Shown: positions 1 to 7,180, counted from the stretch's first letter. The stretch is 13,626 nucleotides of DNA from Roseiflexaceae bacterium (GCA_014381165.1 JACMIM010000772.1:1-13626); one strand, 5' to 3'. A program made the numbers and translations. Notes: a model not told the origin generated them from the letters alone.

Positions 1-54
1 CCCCAGCCCAGCCCCAACCACGCCCCCACCACGCCCCAGCCCCGCCCCCACCCC
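1..54 (-). repeat. C-rich tract; G-quadruplex-prone on minus strand
   Basis: The first 74 bases of the window contain no T, and bases 1-54 are mostly C with isolated A and G. There are eight C runs of three or more bases (1-4, 7-9, 12-15, 23-27, 34-37, 40-43, 45-49, 51-54) separated by spacers of 1-7 bases. On the complementary strand this meets the usual G-quadruplex pattern (at least four G runs with loops up to 7). It lies 3' of the minus-strand PaiB-like gene, so the G-rich strand would be in that gene's transcript. No coding sequence is apparent here, and the tract may continue beyond the window edge. Confidence 0.6.
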
Positions 55-106
55 GAAACGCACAGAGAAAGAGATCCAACGAAACGCGCAAGTGGGAACA
101 TCGAAC

Positions 107-718
107 TCACCCCTCCATTGCTGCCCCAATCTCACGCGCCGCAGCGTCGCCGTGTTCGTGGAGCGCCGCCGCGACTGTATGCTGATCCAAGGCGCTGCGA
201 TTCTGGCTCAACTTGTACTTGCCTTCCAGCCGTGAAACAACCAACTCGAAGCCGACAATGCCCTGCATCATTCCGCTGCGATACTTGGCGGGCAGCTCGT
301 CCCACTGCTGCTGGTAGGCTTGCTCATAGGTTGCGATCATCGTGGCAAGCATGGCCTCAGTGCGTTCGGGCTGGTCGTCAAGCATAATCGGCACAGGCAC
401 GCCGTAGGCATGCACGGCGATATAATTCCAGGTCGGCACGCTTTCGTGCTGCGTATACAGTGCGGGTGAAACGTAGGCGTGCGGCCCGCTGAAGATCGCC
501 AGCGACTCCGCTTCGCCAAAGGCATGCCACTGCGGGTTTGCCTTTGCGAGATGGCCGGTTAGCCGAATCGCTTGGTCGTCGACGGTGACAACCAACGGAA
601 TATGCGAGGCGAATGGCGCACCTTCGACGATCGATACTAGCGTGGCAAAACTATGCTCGCGCATGAAGCCGACCAACTGTGCGGCATCGTCGTTGCGGTA
701 AGCCTTTGGAATATACAT
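107..718 (-). CDS. paiB: PaiB-family FMN-binding split-barrel protein
   Basis: A 203-aa protein of the PaiB family (FMN_bind_2, split-barrel fold). The family is named for Bacillus subtilis PaiB, described as a negative transcriptional regulator; many members are annotated only as FMN-binding proteins, so the cellular role is inferred. The start MYIPKAYR is typical, as are the HIPLVV segment, the WNYIAVHAYG strand and the C-terminal signature around GFELVVSRLEGKYKLSQNR. Length matches the family (about 200-210 aa). I chose the ATG at 718 rather than an upstream start at 760 because AAGGAG lies 7 nt before it and family homology begins there. It is transcribed divergently from the phosphoesterase gene. 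A TATGAT hexamer at 765-760 on the minus strand is a possible -10. No signal peptide is visible. Confidence 0.9.
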   Translation of the reverse strand: MYIPKAYRNDDAAQLVGFMREHSFATLVSIVEGAPFASHIPLVVTVDDQAIRLTGHLAKANPQWHAFGEAESLAIFSGPHAYVSPALYTQHESVPTWNYIAVHAYGVPVPIMLDDQPERTEAMLATMIATYEQAYQQQWDELPAKYRSGMMQGIVGFELVVSRLEGKYKLSQNRSALDQHTVAAALHEHGDAAAREIGAAMEG

Positions 719-759
719 GAAACGGCTCCTTGGTGTGCTCGGCAACGAGAATTGGCACA

Positions 760-765
760 ATCATA
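760..765 (-). promoter_or_regulatory. Possible -10 box for paiB-like gene
   Basis: TATGAT on the minus strand, about 42 nt upstream of the ATG at 718, would give a 5' UTR of roughly 35 nt containing the AAGGAG site. No convincing -35 hexamer is seen at 16-18 bp, so this is tentative. Confidence 0.3.
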
Positions 766-862
766 CCGTACAACGGCATGTGCGCCTACGAACAAGCGCG
801 GCAAACTACCCGTGACAATGTTAATTGGACTTATGCAAGGCCAAGCGCACAAATGCCTGCGC

Positions 863-871
863 TGCTATAAT
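863..871 (+). promoter_or_regulatory. Extended -10 promoter, leaderless start
   Basis: TGCTATAAT is a perfect extended -10 element (TGn plus TATAAT). It ends only 8 bases before the ATG at 880, so transcription would begin at or next to the start codon and give a leaderless mRNA. This fits the absence of a Shine-Dalgarno sequence before 880. A -35 match at normal spacing is weak, as is common for extended -10 promoters. Confidence 0.65.
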
Positions 872-879
872 ACCCCTCT

Positions 880-1854
880 ATGGTATACCGATTCCTACTG
901 CTCCCCACGCTGGCGCTTATGCTCGTTGGCTGCGGCGCTGTGCCGCTGGCGCTGCCGACCACACAGCCCAGTGCGACCAGCCAACCAGCGCCGACTCAGG
1001 CCGCGCAACTGGCCAACACACCTACCGTCGGCCAGCCGACCGCCGCTGCCACGGCCAGCCCGCCGCCTGTCACGCGCTTGGCTGTGATCAGCGACTACGG
1101 CACAGCCAGCCCGAACGAGGCGCGGGTGGCCGAACTGGTCAAAAGCTGGCAGCCCGATTATGTGCTGACCACCGGCGACAATAATTACCCGGCCGGCGAG
1201 GCCAGCACGATCGACGCCAATATCGGCCAGTTCTACCACGAGTTCATCGCGCCGTATCAGGGCAGCTATGGTGCGGGCGCAACCACCAACCGCTTCTTCC
1301 CAGTGCTTGGCAACCACGATCTGCAAACGGCCCAAGGCCAGCCCTACTTCGACTACTTCACCCTGCCAGGCAATGAGCGCTACTATGCAGTCGACCTCGG
1401 CCCCGCCCGCATCTACGCCCTCAACAGCATGCCCGGCGAGCAGGATGGCATAGCCGCAGATTCGATTCAGGGCCGCTGGCTTCAGCAGCAGCTTGCAGCA
1501 TCGGCGGCCTGCTGGAATATCACCCTGATGCACCATCCGCCCTTTTCCTCGGGCCTGCACGGATCGAGCGATTGGATGCAGTGGCCCTTTGCAGATTGGG
1601 GTGCCGATCTCGTCCTTGCAGGCCATGACCACAGCTACGAGCGGATCATCCAACAAGGAATCCCCTATCTGGTCAACGGCCTGGGCGGCGGTGCCGTGTA
1701 TGATCTCGGCCCGCCAGTGGACGGCAGCCAATTGCAATTCAACCAGGCCTATGGTGCCTTGCTGATCGAGCTCGACCGCGCGACGCTGCGCTTTCAGTTT
1801 ATCAGCGTCGATGGAACAGTTGTCGACGATCAAGTGCTCGCAGGCGGGTGTTAG
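880..1854 (+). CDS. Lipoprotein PAP/ACP5-like metallophosphoesterase
   Basis: A 324-aa predicted secreted lipoprotein. Residues 1-18 form a short lipoprotein signal peptide ending in the lipobox LVGC (Cys18), followed by a Pro/Thr/Ala/Gln-rich linker to about residue 64. The calcineurin-like phosphoesterase domain (about 66-320) carries the metal-binding motifs in order: SDYG (Asp72), GDNNY (Asp100, Tyr103), GNHD (Asn145, His146), MHHPP (His218, His219) and GHDHSYER (His249, His251). A Tyr in the GDxxY motif and no DxH in the first motif point to the purple acid phosphatase/ACP5 branch, which hydrolyses phosphomonoesters with a dinuclear metal centre. The real substrate is unknown. The protein should be anchored outside the cytoplasmic membrane. 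An extended -10 box just before the ATG suggests leaderless expression. The ABC gene starts 18 bp downstream, suggesting an operon. Confidence 0.9.
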   Translation: MVYRFLLLPTLALMLVGCGAVPLALPTTQPSATSQPAPTQAAQLANTPTVGQPTAAATASPPPVTRLAVISDYGTASPNEARVAELVKSWQPDYVLTTGDNNYPAGEASTIDANIGQFYHEFIAPYQGSYGAGATTNRFFPVLGNHDLQTAQGQPYFDYFTLPGNERYYAVDLGPARIYALNSMPGEQDGIAADSIQGRWLQQQLAASAACWNITLMHHPPFSSGLHGSSDWMQWPFADWGADLVLAGHDHSYERIIQQGIPYLVNGLGGGAVYDLGPPVDGSQLQFNQAYGALLIELDRATLRFQFISVDGTVVDDQVLAGGC

Positions 1855-1872
1855 AACAAAGGACACACGGCC

Positions 1873-3609
1873 ATGGCCCAATCAGGTTTGCGCTTTCTGT
1901 TGCCCTACATGCGCCCGTACCACGGCGCACTGGTGCGGGGCGGGTTGTATGCGCTGATCGGCGCGACGGCCAGCGCGTTCAGCCCGACGCTACTCGGCTG
2001 GGCGGTGGACGAGCTGCTGCAAAGCGTGCGCCCGCCCGTACTGGCCGCTTACGCGCTCGGCCTGGTGGGGCTGGCCTGTGTGCTGGCGCTGTTTCGCTAC
2101 CTGCTGCGCATGCTGACTGGGCGGATCGCCGCCGGTGTGACCTACACCATGTCCATGGATTTGTTCGCCAGCCTGCTGCACTTCGACCGCGCCGCCATTC
2201 AGCAATTCGGCACCGGCGATCTGCTTTCGCGCGGCACCAGCGATTTTATCTACATCTGGCGGTTTTACAGCGCCGGCTTTCAAATGTCGATGCACGCGCT
2301 GTTCTTGATCGGCATTGGCTGCGCGCTCATGGCGCTGACCAGCCCGCTGCTGGCGGCAATTGTGATCAGCGTTGTTGCGGCCAGTGTGCTGCTCCAACAT
2401 CGCCTTGGCATGGTGCTGGAGCGCTCGTTCGATGCGGTACAACGCGAGATGGGCCAGCTCTCGGCCTTCGCGCAGGAGCACCTGGGTGCGGTGCGCACGC
2501 TTTCGGCGTATGGCCAGGAGCACGCCGCCGCCGAGGCCTACCGCCAGCTGAACGATGGCTATGCGCGCTCGAATCTTGAGTTCGTGCTGCGCTCCAGCGC
2601 GATCTCGCCGCTGCCGGCGCTGGTGGTGCGGTTGGCCGCCGCTCTGGTGTTGGCGGTGGGCGGTGCGCAGATCGTGGCCGGCCAGCTCACGCTGGGCCAG
2701 TATGTCCAGTTTATCGTCTATCTTGGGCTACTCAGCAGCGCGGCCCAATCGCTCAGCCAGGCCTTCGAGCGGCTCCAGCAGGGCAGCGCCGCCGCTGGGC
2801 GCATCGGCGAGGTACTACGGCGCAGGCCCGCCATCGCGGACACGCCCGACGCCCACGCGCCGCCAATCAGCGGCCACCTGCGCTTTGAAAACGTCGGCGT
2901 GGTTGCCGAGGGCCGCTGGGTGCTGCGCCAGATCGACCTCGACCTGCCAGCTGGCACCACCATCGGCATTGTCGGCGCGACCGGCGCGGGCAAATCGACC
3001 TTACTCAGCCTGGTCAGCCGCGCGATCGACCCCGACGAGGGCCGCATCACGCTCGACGGCCACGATCTGCGCGACCTCACACTCGACCATCTGCGTCACC
3101 AGATCGGCTATGTGCCGCAGGAAACGCTGCTATTTGGTATGACCGTGGCCGAGAATATCACGCTTGGCCTGGCCGACGTAGCCGATGAACCCTTGCACCA
3201 GGCCGTTTCTGCCGCGCGGCTCTCGAACGACCTCGCGCAGCTGCCGCAGGGCCTGGCCACGATCGTTGGCGAGCGCGGCGCGACGCTTTCGGGCGGGCAG
3301 AAGCAGCGCACCGCGATCGCGCGGGCGCTGGTGCGCGGGCCTCAGGTGCTGCTGCTCGACGATTCGCTGGCCAGCGTGGACACACAGACCGCCGCCGAAA
3401 TCATGGGCGAACTGCATAACGCCAGCGCTGGGCGCACCTGCTTGATAGTCAGCCAGCGCCTGGCCTCAGTGCGTGCCGCAGATCTGATCATCGTGCTCGA
3501 TCAGGGCCGCATCGTCGAGCGCGGCAGCCACGCCGAGCTGATCGCCCAGGACGGGCGCTACGCCGCCATGTATCGCCGCGAGCTGCGCCAGGCCGAGGAC
3601 GCCGCGTGA
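1873..3609 (+). CDS. ABC exporter half-transporter, degenerate-site subunit
   Basis: A 578-aa half-transporter of the type I ABC exporter family (MdlB/MsbA-like), with an N-terminal six-helix transmembrane domain (about 1-310) and a C-terminal ATPase domain. Visible NBD motifs are Walker A GATGAGKS (368-375), Q-loop region VPQETLLFG, signature LSGGQ (472-476), Walker B LLLD at Asp496 and a D-loop ASVD. Two catalytic positions deviate. The residue after the Walker B Asp is Asp497 instead of Glu, and the H-loop His is Gln528 (VSQRLAS). This is the pattern of the subunit that contributes the non-hydrolytic site in heterodimeric exporters such as TM287/288 and LmrCD. AAAGGA sits 9 nt before the ATG. 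The gene follows the phosphoesterase by 18 bp and precedes its probable partner by 130 bp. The transported substrate cannot be read from sequence. Confidence 0.93.
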   Translation: MAQSGLRFLLPYMRPYHGALVRGGLYALIGATASAFSPTLLGWAVDELLQSVRPPVLAAYALGLVGLACVLALFRYLLRMLTGRIAAGVTYTMSMDLFASLLHFDRAAIQQFGTGDLLSRGTSDFIYIWRFYSAGFQMSMHALFLIGIGCALMALTSPLLAAIVISVVAASVLLQHRLGMVLERSFDAVQREMGQLSAFAQEHLGAVRTLSAYGQEHAAAEAYRQLNDGYARSNLEFVLRSSAISPLPALVVRLAAALVLAVGGAQIVAGQLTLGQYVQFIVYLGLLSSAAQSLSQAFERLQQGSAAAGRIGEVLRRRPAIADTPDAHAPPISGHLRFENVGVVAEGRWVLRQIDLDLPAGTTIGIVGATGAGKSTLLSLVSRAIDPDEGRITLDGHDLRDLTLDHLRHQIGYVPQETLLFGMTVAENITLGLADVADEPLHQAVSAARLSNDLAQLPQGLATIVGERGATLSGGQKQRTAIARALVRGPQVLLLDDSLASVDTQTAAEIMGELHNASAGRTCLIVSQRLASVRAADLIIVLDQGRIVERGSHAELIAQDGRYAAMYRRELRQAEDAA

Positions 3610-3611
3610 TG

Positions 3612-3707
3612 CAGAACCGCAGAACCATGGAACCGCAGAACCGGTTCCACAGTTCTGCGGTTCCGCGGTTCCGCAGTTCTACGGTTCTGCGGTTCTGCGG
3701 TTCTGCG
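3612..3707. repeat. Octamer array with orientation switch
   Basis: Twelve contiguous 8-bp units fill most of the gap between the two ABC genes. Four units in one orientation (consensus CAGAACCG, 3612-3643) are followed without a break by eight in the opposite orientation (consensus GTTCTGCG, 3644-3707). The junction forms the perfect palindrome GAACCGGTTC (3638-3647). The left four units can pair with the last four right units with about 5 mismatches in 32, so the RNA can form several alternative hairpins. It is in-operon and noncoding: period 8 shifts frame, and the next gene has its own ribosome binding site at 3729-3732. Confidence 0.85.
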
Positions 3708-3739
3708 CACCGTGTTGAGAAAAGCGTAGGAGACACGCA

Positions 3740-5512
3740 ATGACGCAACCACAGCACGACGAAGGCGCAACCCAGGATCGCGCGCTGGTGCGGCTGACCA
3801 TGACCACCATGGCACCGCACTGGCGGCCACTGGCTGTCTCGCTGGTATTACTGTTGGGTACGGCGGCACTAAACGTGCTGCCGCCCGCGCTGCTTCAGCG
3901 CGCGATCGACGGGCCGATCGCCGCTGGCGATGTAGCGGGGTTGTGGCCGCTCGCCGGGCTGTACGCCGCTACCGCACTGGGCATGTTTGGCCTCACCTAC
4001 GCGCAAACCTACTTCTTGCAGCAGGCTGGACAGCGCGCTCTGGCGGATCTGCGCCACCGCCTGTTCGAGCATATGCTAGGCCAGAGCCAAAGCTTTTTTG
4101 GTAAAACGCCCGTTGGCGAGCTGGTAGCCCGGCTGACTGGCGACATCGACGCGCTCAATGCCCTGCTGTCCAGCAGCGTCGTCACCATCCTGACCGAAAG
4201 CGTAACGCTGCTTGTAATCATTGTCGTGATGTTCAGTATCAACTGGCAGCTGGCCGTACTGGCATTGGCCGTGCTACCGGTGCTGGCCATTGTGACGCGC
4301 TACTTCCGCAGCCGCATCCGCCGCTCCTCGAATGGCGAGCGCTCGGCCTTGGCGCGCAGCAGCAGCTTCCTCAGTGAACAGCTTCAGGGGTTGGGCCTGA
4401 TCCAGCTGTTTGGCCGCCAGCAACAAAGCACCGCCGAGTTCGATACGTTCAGCGCCGGCTACCGGCGCGCGCTGCTGGCCCTGCGCGATAGCAGCGCGCG
4501 TTTTCTGGCCGTCCAAGAGATTCTGGCAGCTGTCGGACTGGCATTGCTGCTGTATGGCGGCGGCCAGGGCGTGCTGGCCGGCTGGGCCACACTCGGCACA
4601 CTGGTCGCCTTTATACAGTATACCGACCGCGCGTTTCAACCGGTGCTACGCCTTTCGGAACAATATAACGCCGTTCAGATCGCCCTTGGAGCCGCCGAGC
4701 GCGTGCAGCGGCTGCTCACCACAATGCCGGACATCCAGCCGCCGCTTCAGCCGGTCGCGCTGCCACATGTGCGCGGCGCAGTCGAATTCCGCGATGTGGC
4801 CTTTAGCTATGTCGACGATGAGCCAGTGCTGCGCGGCGTCTCGCTTTGCATTCCGCCCGGCCAGTCGGTCGCAGTTGTAGGAACGACCGGGGCCGGCAAG
4901 TCCAGCTTGGTCGGCATGATCGCCCGCTTCTACGACCCGCAGCATGGCCAGATTCTGCTCGACGGCGTGGACATTCGCCAGCTTGGCCTGGATACGCTGC
5001 GTCGGGCTGTCGCCGTTGTGCCGCAGGATCCAGTCTGCTTGGCTGGCACGATCGCCCACAATATCAGGCTGTTTCGTAACGATATCAGCGACGCCGACAT
5101 GCAGCGCGCCGCTGAGGCTGCCAACGCCGCGAAGTTCATTGCGCAGCTGCCGGGCGGCTATGCGTACCATGTGCTGCCCGGCGGCGCAAATCTGTCGGTC
5201 GGCCAGCGCCAACTGCTGGCGCTAGCCCGCGCACTGGCACTCAGCCCCGAAGGCATCCTGGTGTTGGACGAGGCCACCTCCAGCATCGACACCGCCACCG
5301 AAGCGCTGGTGCAGGAGGCGCTGGAGCGGTTGCTCAAGACCCGCACCTCGATTGTGATCGCTCATCGCCTTTCCACAATCCGAAATGCCGACCGGATTAT
5401 CGTCATGCAGCGCGGGCGGATCGTCGAGGACGGCAGCCACAGCACATTGCTCGCGCAGCACGGCATTTACGCCCGGCTGCACCGCTACCAGCTCGTAGCC
5501 GCCAGCGAGTAA
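3740..5512 (+). CDS. ABC exporter half-transporter, catalytic-site subunit
   Basis: A 590-aa type I ABC exporter half-transporter, with a six-helix transmembrane domain (about 20-330) followed by an NBD. The motifs are Walker A GTTGAGKS (381-388), Q-loop VPQDPVCLAG, signature LSVGQ (485-489), Walker B LVLDE with Asp510 and catalytic Glu511, and H-loop His542 in IAHRLSTI. Here the catalytic Glu and His are intact but the third signature residue is Val instead of Gly. This mirrors the upstream gene, which has a perfect signature but lacks Glu and His. The two products therefore most likely form a heterodimer with one hydrolytic and one degenerate ATP site. GGAG lies 7 nt before the ATG. Annotation as a multidrug/lipid exporter is by family only; the neighbouring phosphoesterase lipoprotein is the only clue to the pathway. 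Confidence 0.93.
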   Translation: MTQPQHDEGATQDRALVRLTMTTMAPHWRPLAVSLVLLLGTAALNVLPPALLQRAIDGPIAAGDVAGLWPLAGLYAATALGMFGLTYAQTYFLQQAGQRALADLRHRLFEHMLGQSQSFFGKTPVGELVARLTGDIDALNALLSSSVVTILTESVTLLVIIVVMFSINWQLAVLALAVLPVLAIVTRYFRSRIRRSSNGERSALARSSSFLSEQLQGLGLIQLFGRQQQSTAEFDTFSAGYRRALLALRDSSARFLAVQEILAAVGLALLLYGGGQGVLAGWATLGTLVAFIQYTDRAFQPVLRLSEQYNAVQIALGAAERVQRLLTTMPDIQPPLQPVALPHVRGAVEFRDVAFSYVDDEPVLRGVSLCIPPGQSVAVVGTTGAGKSSLVGMIARFYDPQHGQILLDGVDIRQLGLDTLRRAVAVVPQDPVCLAGTIAHNIRLFRNDISDADMQRAAEAANAAKFIAQLPGGYAYHVLPGGANLSVGQRQLLALARALALSPEGILVLDEATSSIDTATEALVQEALERLLKTRTSIVIAHRLSTIRNADRIIVMQRGRIVEDGSHSTLLAQHGIYARLHRYQLVAASE

Positions 5513-5595
5513 GCCGCGCGTAATCGTGGCACGCCAGTTGCTCTAATGGAATACGGAAGACATACAGAGTTTCTTAGTAACACCTGGAGGGCGAT

Positions 5596-5871
5596 GTGAT
5601 TAACTTCATTCTATGGCTGCTGTTCGGCGCATTGGTGGGTTGGCTAGCGAGCATGGTGATGGGCCGCGATGCACAGATGGGCGCGCTCATGAACATTGTC
5701 GTCGGCATTGTCGGCGCATTCCTGGGCGGCCTGATCTTTTCGTTTCTACCTGGCTCGAGCGTGAACATCAATGATGGCGCGTTCAACCTGTGGTCGCTGA
5801 TCGTCTCGTTCATCGGCGCGGTGGTGCTGCTTGGCATCGTCAACATGGTCACTCGTGGCCGCGCTCGCTAG
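5596..5871 (+). CDS. GlsB/YeaQ/YmgE family small membrane protein
   Basis: A 91-aa integral membrane protein of the transglycosylase-associated/YeaQ family, whose members are often stress-induced in other bacteria; the molecular function is not established. Three hydrophobic helices are visible at about 4-23, 32-51 and 64-85. The family-typical glycine pattern is present in GALVGWLASMVMG and IVVGIVGAFLGGLI, and the tail is basic (RGRAR). The start is GTG at 5596, preceded by GGAGG with 5 nt spacing; the ATG at 5594 is immediately followed by a stop in its own frame. The gene lies 83 bp after the second ABC gene. It may be co-transcribed or have its own promoter, but no strong hexamer pair is visible. 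A large hairpin follows 28 bp after the stop. Confidence 0.9.
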   Translation: MINFILWLLFGALVGWLASMVMGRDAQMGALMNIVVGIVGAFLGGLIFSFLPGSSVNINDGAFNLWSLIVSFIGAVVLLGIVNMVTRGRAR

Positions 5872-5898
5872 GCAGCTTTGCTGCTGACCGAATGTACT

Positions 5899-5945
5899 AC
5901 CAAGACACCAAGATCTTTCGATCCTGGTGTCTTGGTGTCTTGGTG
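5899..5945. terminator. Octamer hairpin between convergent genes
   Basis: A 17-bp stem (5899-5915 with 5920-5936, one A/C mismatch, loop TTTC) is made of period-8 units ACCAAGAC/GTCTTGGT. A further unit and a half extends the right arm to 5945. It lies between the stops of the YeaQ-like gene (+) and the GDPD gene (-), so it is suited to bidirectional termination. There is no clean T run after the stem, so termination efficiency is uncertain; it may equally be a member of a repeat family. Confidence 0.6.
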
Positions 5946-5946
5946 G

Positions 5947-6675
5947 TTATTGTTCTTGAATTGTTCGCAGCACATCCGGCGTGTCGGTGATAATGCCGTC
6001 GACGCCGATCGCCAACAGTTGGCGCATGCGCACAGGATCGTTGACAGTCCAGACATTCACCTGTACGCCGCGCTGCCGCACCAGGGGAATCATCAGATCG
6101 AGCAACGGCAGTTCATGGGCGGGGTGCCAGGCGGCGCAGTCGAGTGCAGTCAGGGCTGGTAGTGGCCACAGCTCGCGCAGCCGGACATCGGGCCGGTAGC
6201 TGCGCGTGCCCATGAGATAGGCGCGTGGCAGTGTCGGCGCTGCAGCGGCAAGCTCGGCTAAGGCCAGCGGTGAGAACGACGAAAAGAGTACCAGATCGCC
6301 GACACGCGCCTGCCGCACAATCCGCACTACCTCGCTGCCGATCCCAGCCGCTTTCAATTCGATGTTCAGGCGCAGGCCGCGCTCACGCGCCAGCACACAC
6401 ACCTCGGCGAGCAACGGCACACGCTCACCCCGAAGATCGACCTGCTGCAACTCGGCCCATGTACAGGCCGCCACCGCACGTTGTTGGCCATTCCAGCGCT
6501 CGGTCGTATCGTCATGAAACACCACAATCGCGCCGTCAACCGTCGGTTGCACATCCAATTCCACCATGTCGGCCCGTTGGTCGGCGGCCAGCGCGAAGGC
6601 GGCCAGCGTGTTCTCGGGCGCGTAGGCCGATGCGCCGCGATGGGCGATTACAAGTGTCACGAATTGCTGCTCCAT
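5947..6675 (-). CDS. ugpQ: Glycerophosphodiester phosphodiesterase
   Basis: A 242-aa cytosolic GDPD-family enzyme that hydrolyses glycerophosphodiesters to glycerol-3-phosphate and an alcohol. With Met1 at 6675, the active-site residues are His12-Arg13 in IAHRGAS, PENT (20-23), Glu39 and Asp41 in ELDVQ, His54 in FHDD, and the ELK strand. The C-terminal VNVWTVNDP and GVDGIITDTPD segments are classic for the family. No signal peptide is visible, consistent with the cytoplasmic UgpQ type; the symbol is by similarity only. The start is uncertain. A GTG at 6717 would translate through a perfect hairpin and lacks a ribosome binding site. The ATG at 6675 has its only G-rich upstream site inside that hairpin. 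A GTG at 6660 has GGAG 9 nt upstream and starts just before the HRGAS motif. It lies 102 bp downstream of the SWIM gene on the same strand and could be co-transcribed with it. Confidence 0.9.
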   Translation of the reverse strand: MEQQFVTLVIAHRGASAYAPENTLAAFALAADQRADMVELDVQPTVDGAIVVFHDDTTERWNGQQRAVAACTWAELQQVDLRGERVPLLAEVCVLARERGLRLNIELKAAGIGSEVVRIVRQARVGDLVLFSSFSPLALAELAAAAPTLPRAYLMGTRSYRPDVRLRELWPLPALTALDCAAWHPAHELPLLDLMIPLVRQRGVQVNVWTVNDPVRMRQLLAIGVDGIITDTPDVLRTIQEQ

Positions 6676-6676
6676 G

Positions 6677-6706
6677 CGAACGCCCCCTCGGTTGAGGGGG
6701 CGTTCG
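6677..6706. promoter_or_regulatory. Perfect 13-bp hairpin at the GDPD start
   Basis: CGAACGCCCCCTC (6677-6689) and its exact complement (6694-6706) flank a 4-nt loop, directly adjacent to the ATG at 6675. In the minus-strand mRNA the right arm carries the only G-rich, Shine-Dalgarno-like bases (GAGGGGG) for that ATG, so the hairpin would mask them. On the plus strand it is followed by GCTCTTTTC and could act as a weak terminator, although no plus-strand gene lies upstream. Confidence 0.6.
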
Positions 6707-6777
6707 GCTCTTTTCACCTACGGCGAACAACCAGTTTCCTGTTGCTTTTGCCGCTGGTGGTATGTAGACACAAGCGA

Positions 6778-7065
6778 TTAGCTGACATGCGCGGCGATGT
6801 GCTCTTCGGCAATCGGCAGGCCAGCCTCACGGGCCTGCTCAGACAGCATCGGGTTGAACATCTTCTGCATGGCCATCACATGGGCACACGTTCGGCGTAC
6901 ACGGAAGAACTCACAATCGCAGTTCCAAGCACCTTCTCGTAGCGTTACGTTATGTTCATTGTTGCCACCGTGGAAGCGGGCTTTCAGCTCATCGAGGGCG
7001 ACGCGCTCTGGTTCCTGCGCGTAGCGACGCGCTTTTTCGATCTTGCCGATCAAGTCCGAGTGCAT
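6778..7065 (-). CDS. SWIM zinc-finger domain protein
   Basis: A 95-aa protein with a SWIM zinc-binding motif Cys49-x-Cys51-x8-Cys60-x-His62 (CDCEFFRVRRTCAHV), preceded by a charged helix (about 5-32) and followed by a short helical tail. SWIM domains bind DNA or protein in other contexts (SWI2/SNF2 relatives, MuDR transposases). Free-standing short bacterial SWIM proteins have no assigned function. I chose the ATG at 7065 because AAGGAGG lies 5 nt upstream; extending to 7188 adds a low-complexity Cys/Arg/Ser segment that looks non-coding. The gene sits at the end of a leader of about 245 nt with its own promoter, a 12-codon ORF and a terminator-like hairpin, suggesting regulated expression. 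GDPD follows on the same strand. Confidence 0.85.
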   Translation of the reverse strand: MHSDLIGKIEKARRYAQEPERVALDELKARFHGGNNEHNVTLREGAWNCDCEFFRVRRTCAHVMAMQKMFNPMLSEQAREAGLPIAEEHIAAHVS

Positions 7066-7089
7066 AAGCTCCTCCTTGTAGCAGCACCG

Positions 7090-7104
7090 CGAGGACGATC
7101 CTCG
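7090..7104 (-). promoter_or_regulatory. Small hairpin in SWIM-gene leader
   Basis: A 6-bp stem (7090-7095 with 7099-7104, loop CGA) is flanked by direct copies of AGCACCGCG (7083-7091 and 7108-7116). It lies 14 nt upstream of the SWIM Shine-Dalgarno sequence within its presumed leader, so it could be part of an alternative leader fold. Confidence 0.35.
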
Positions 7105-7180
7105 TTCAGCACCGCGCCATCGCGAACAGCTAGGCCATTGCTCCAGGCAGCCGCGTCGTACAGCCCCAATCAAACACGAA

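Noticed and set aside
895..1881. 328-aa minus-strand open frame opposite the phosphoesterase
   Set aside because: It is the complement of a gene with five conserved metal motifs, and its composition is Ala/Val/Gly-rich with no domain.
3612..3707. CRISPR-like array
   Set aside because: Units are 8 bp, contiguous and orientation-switched, with no spacers and no cas genes.
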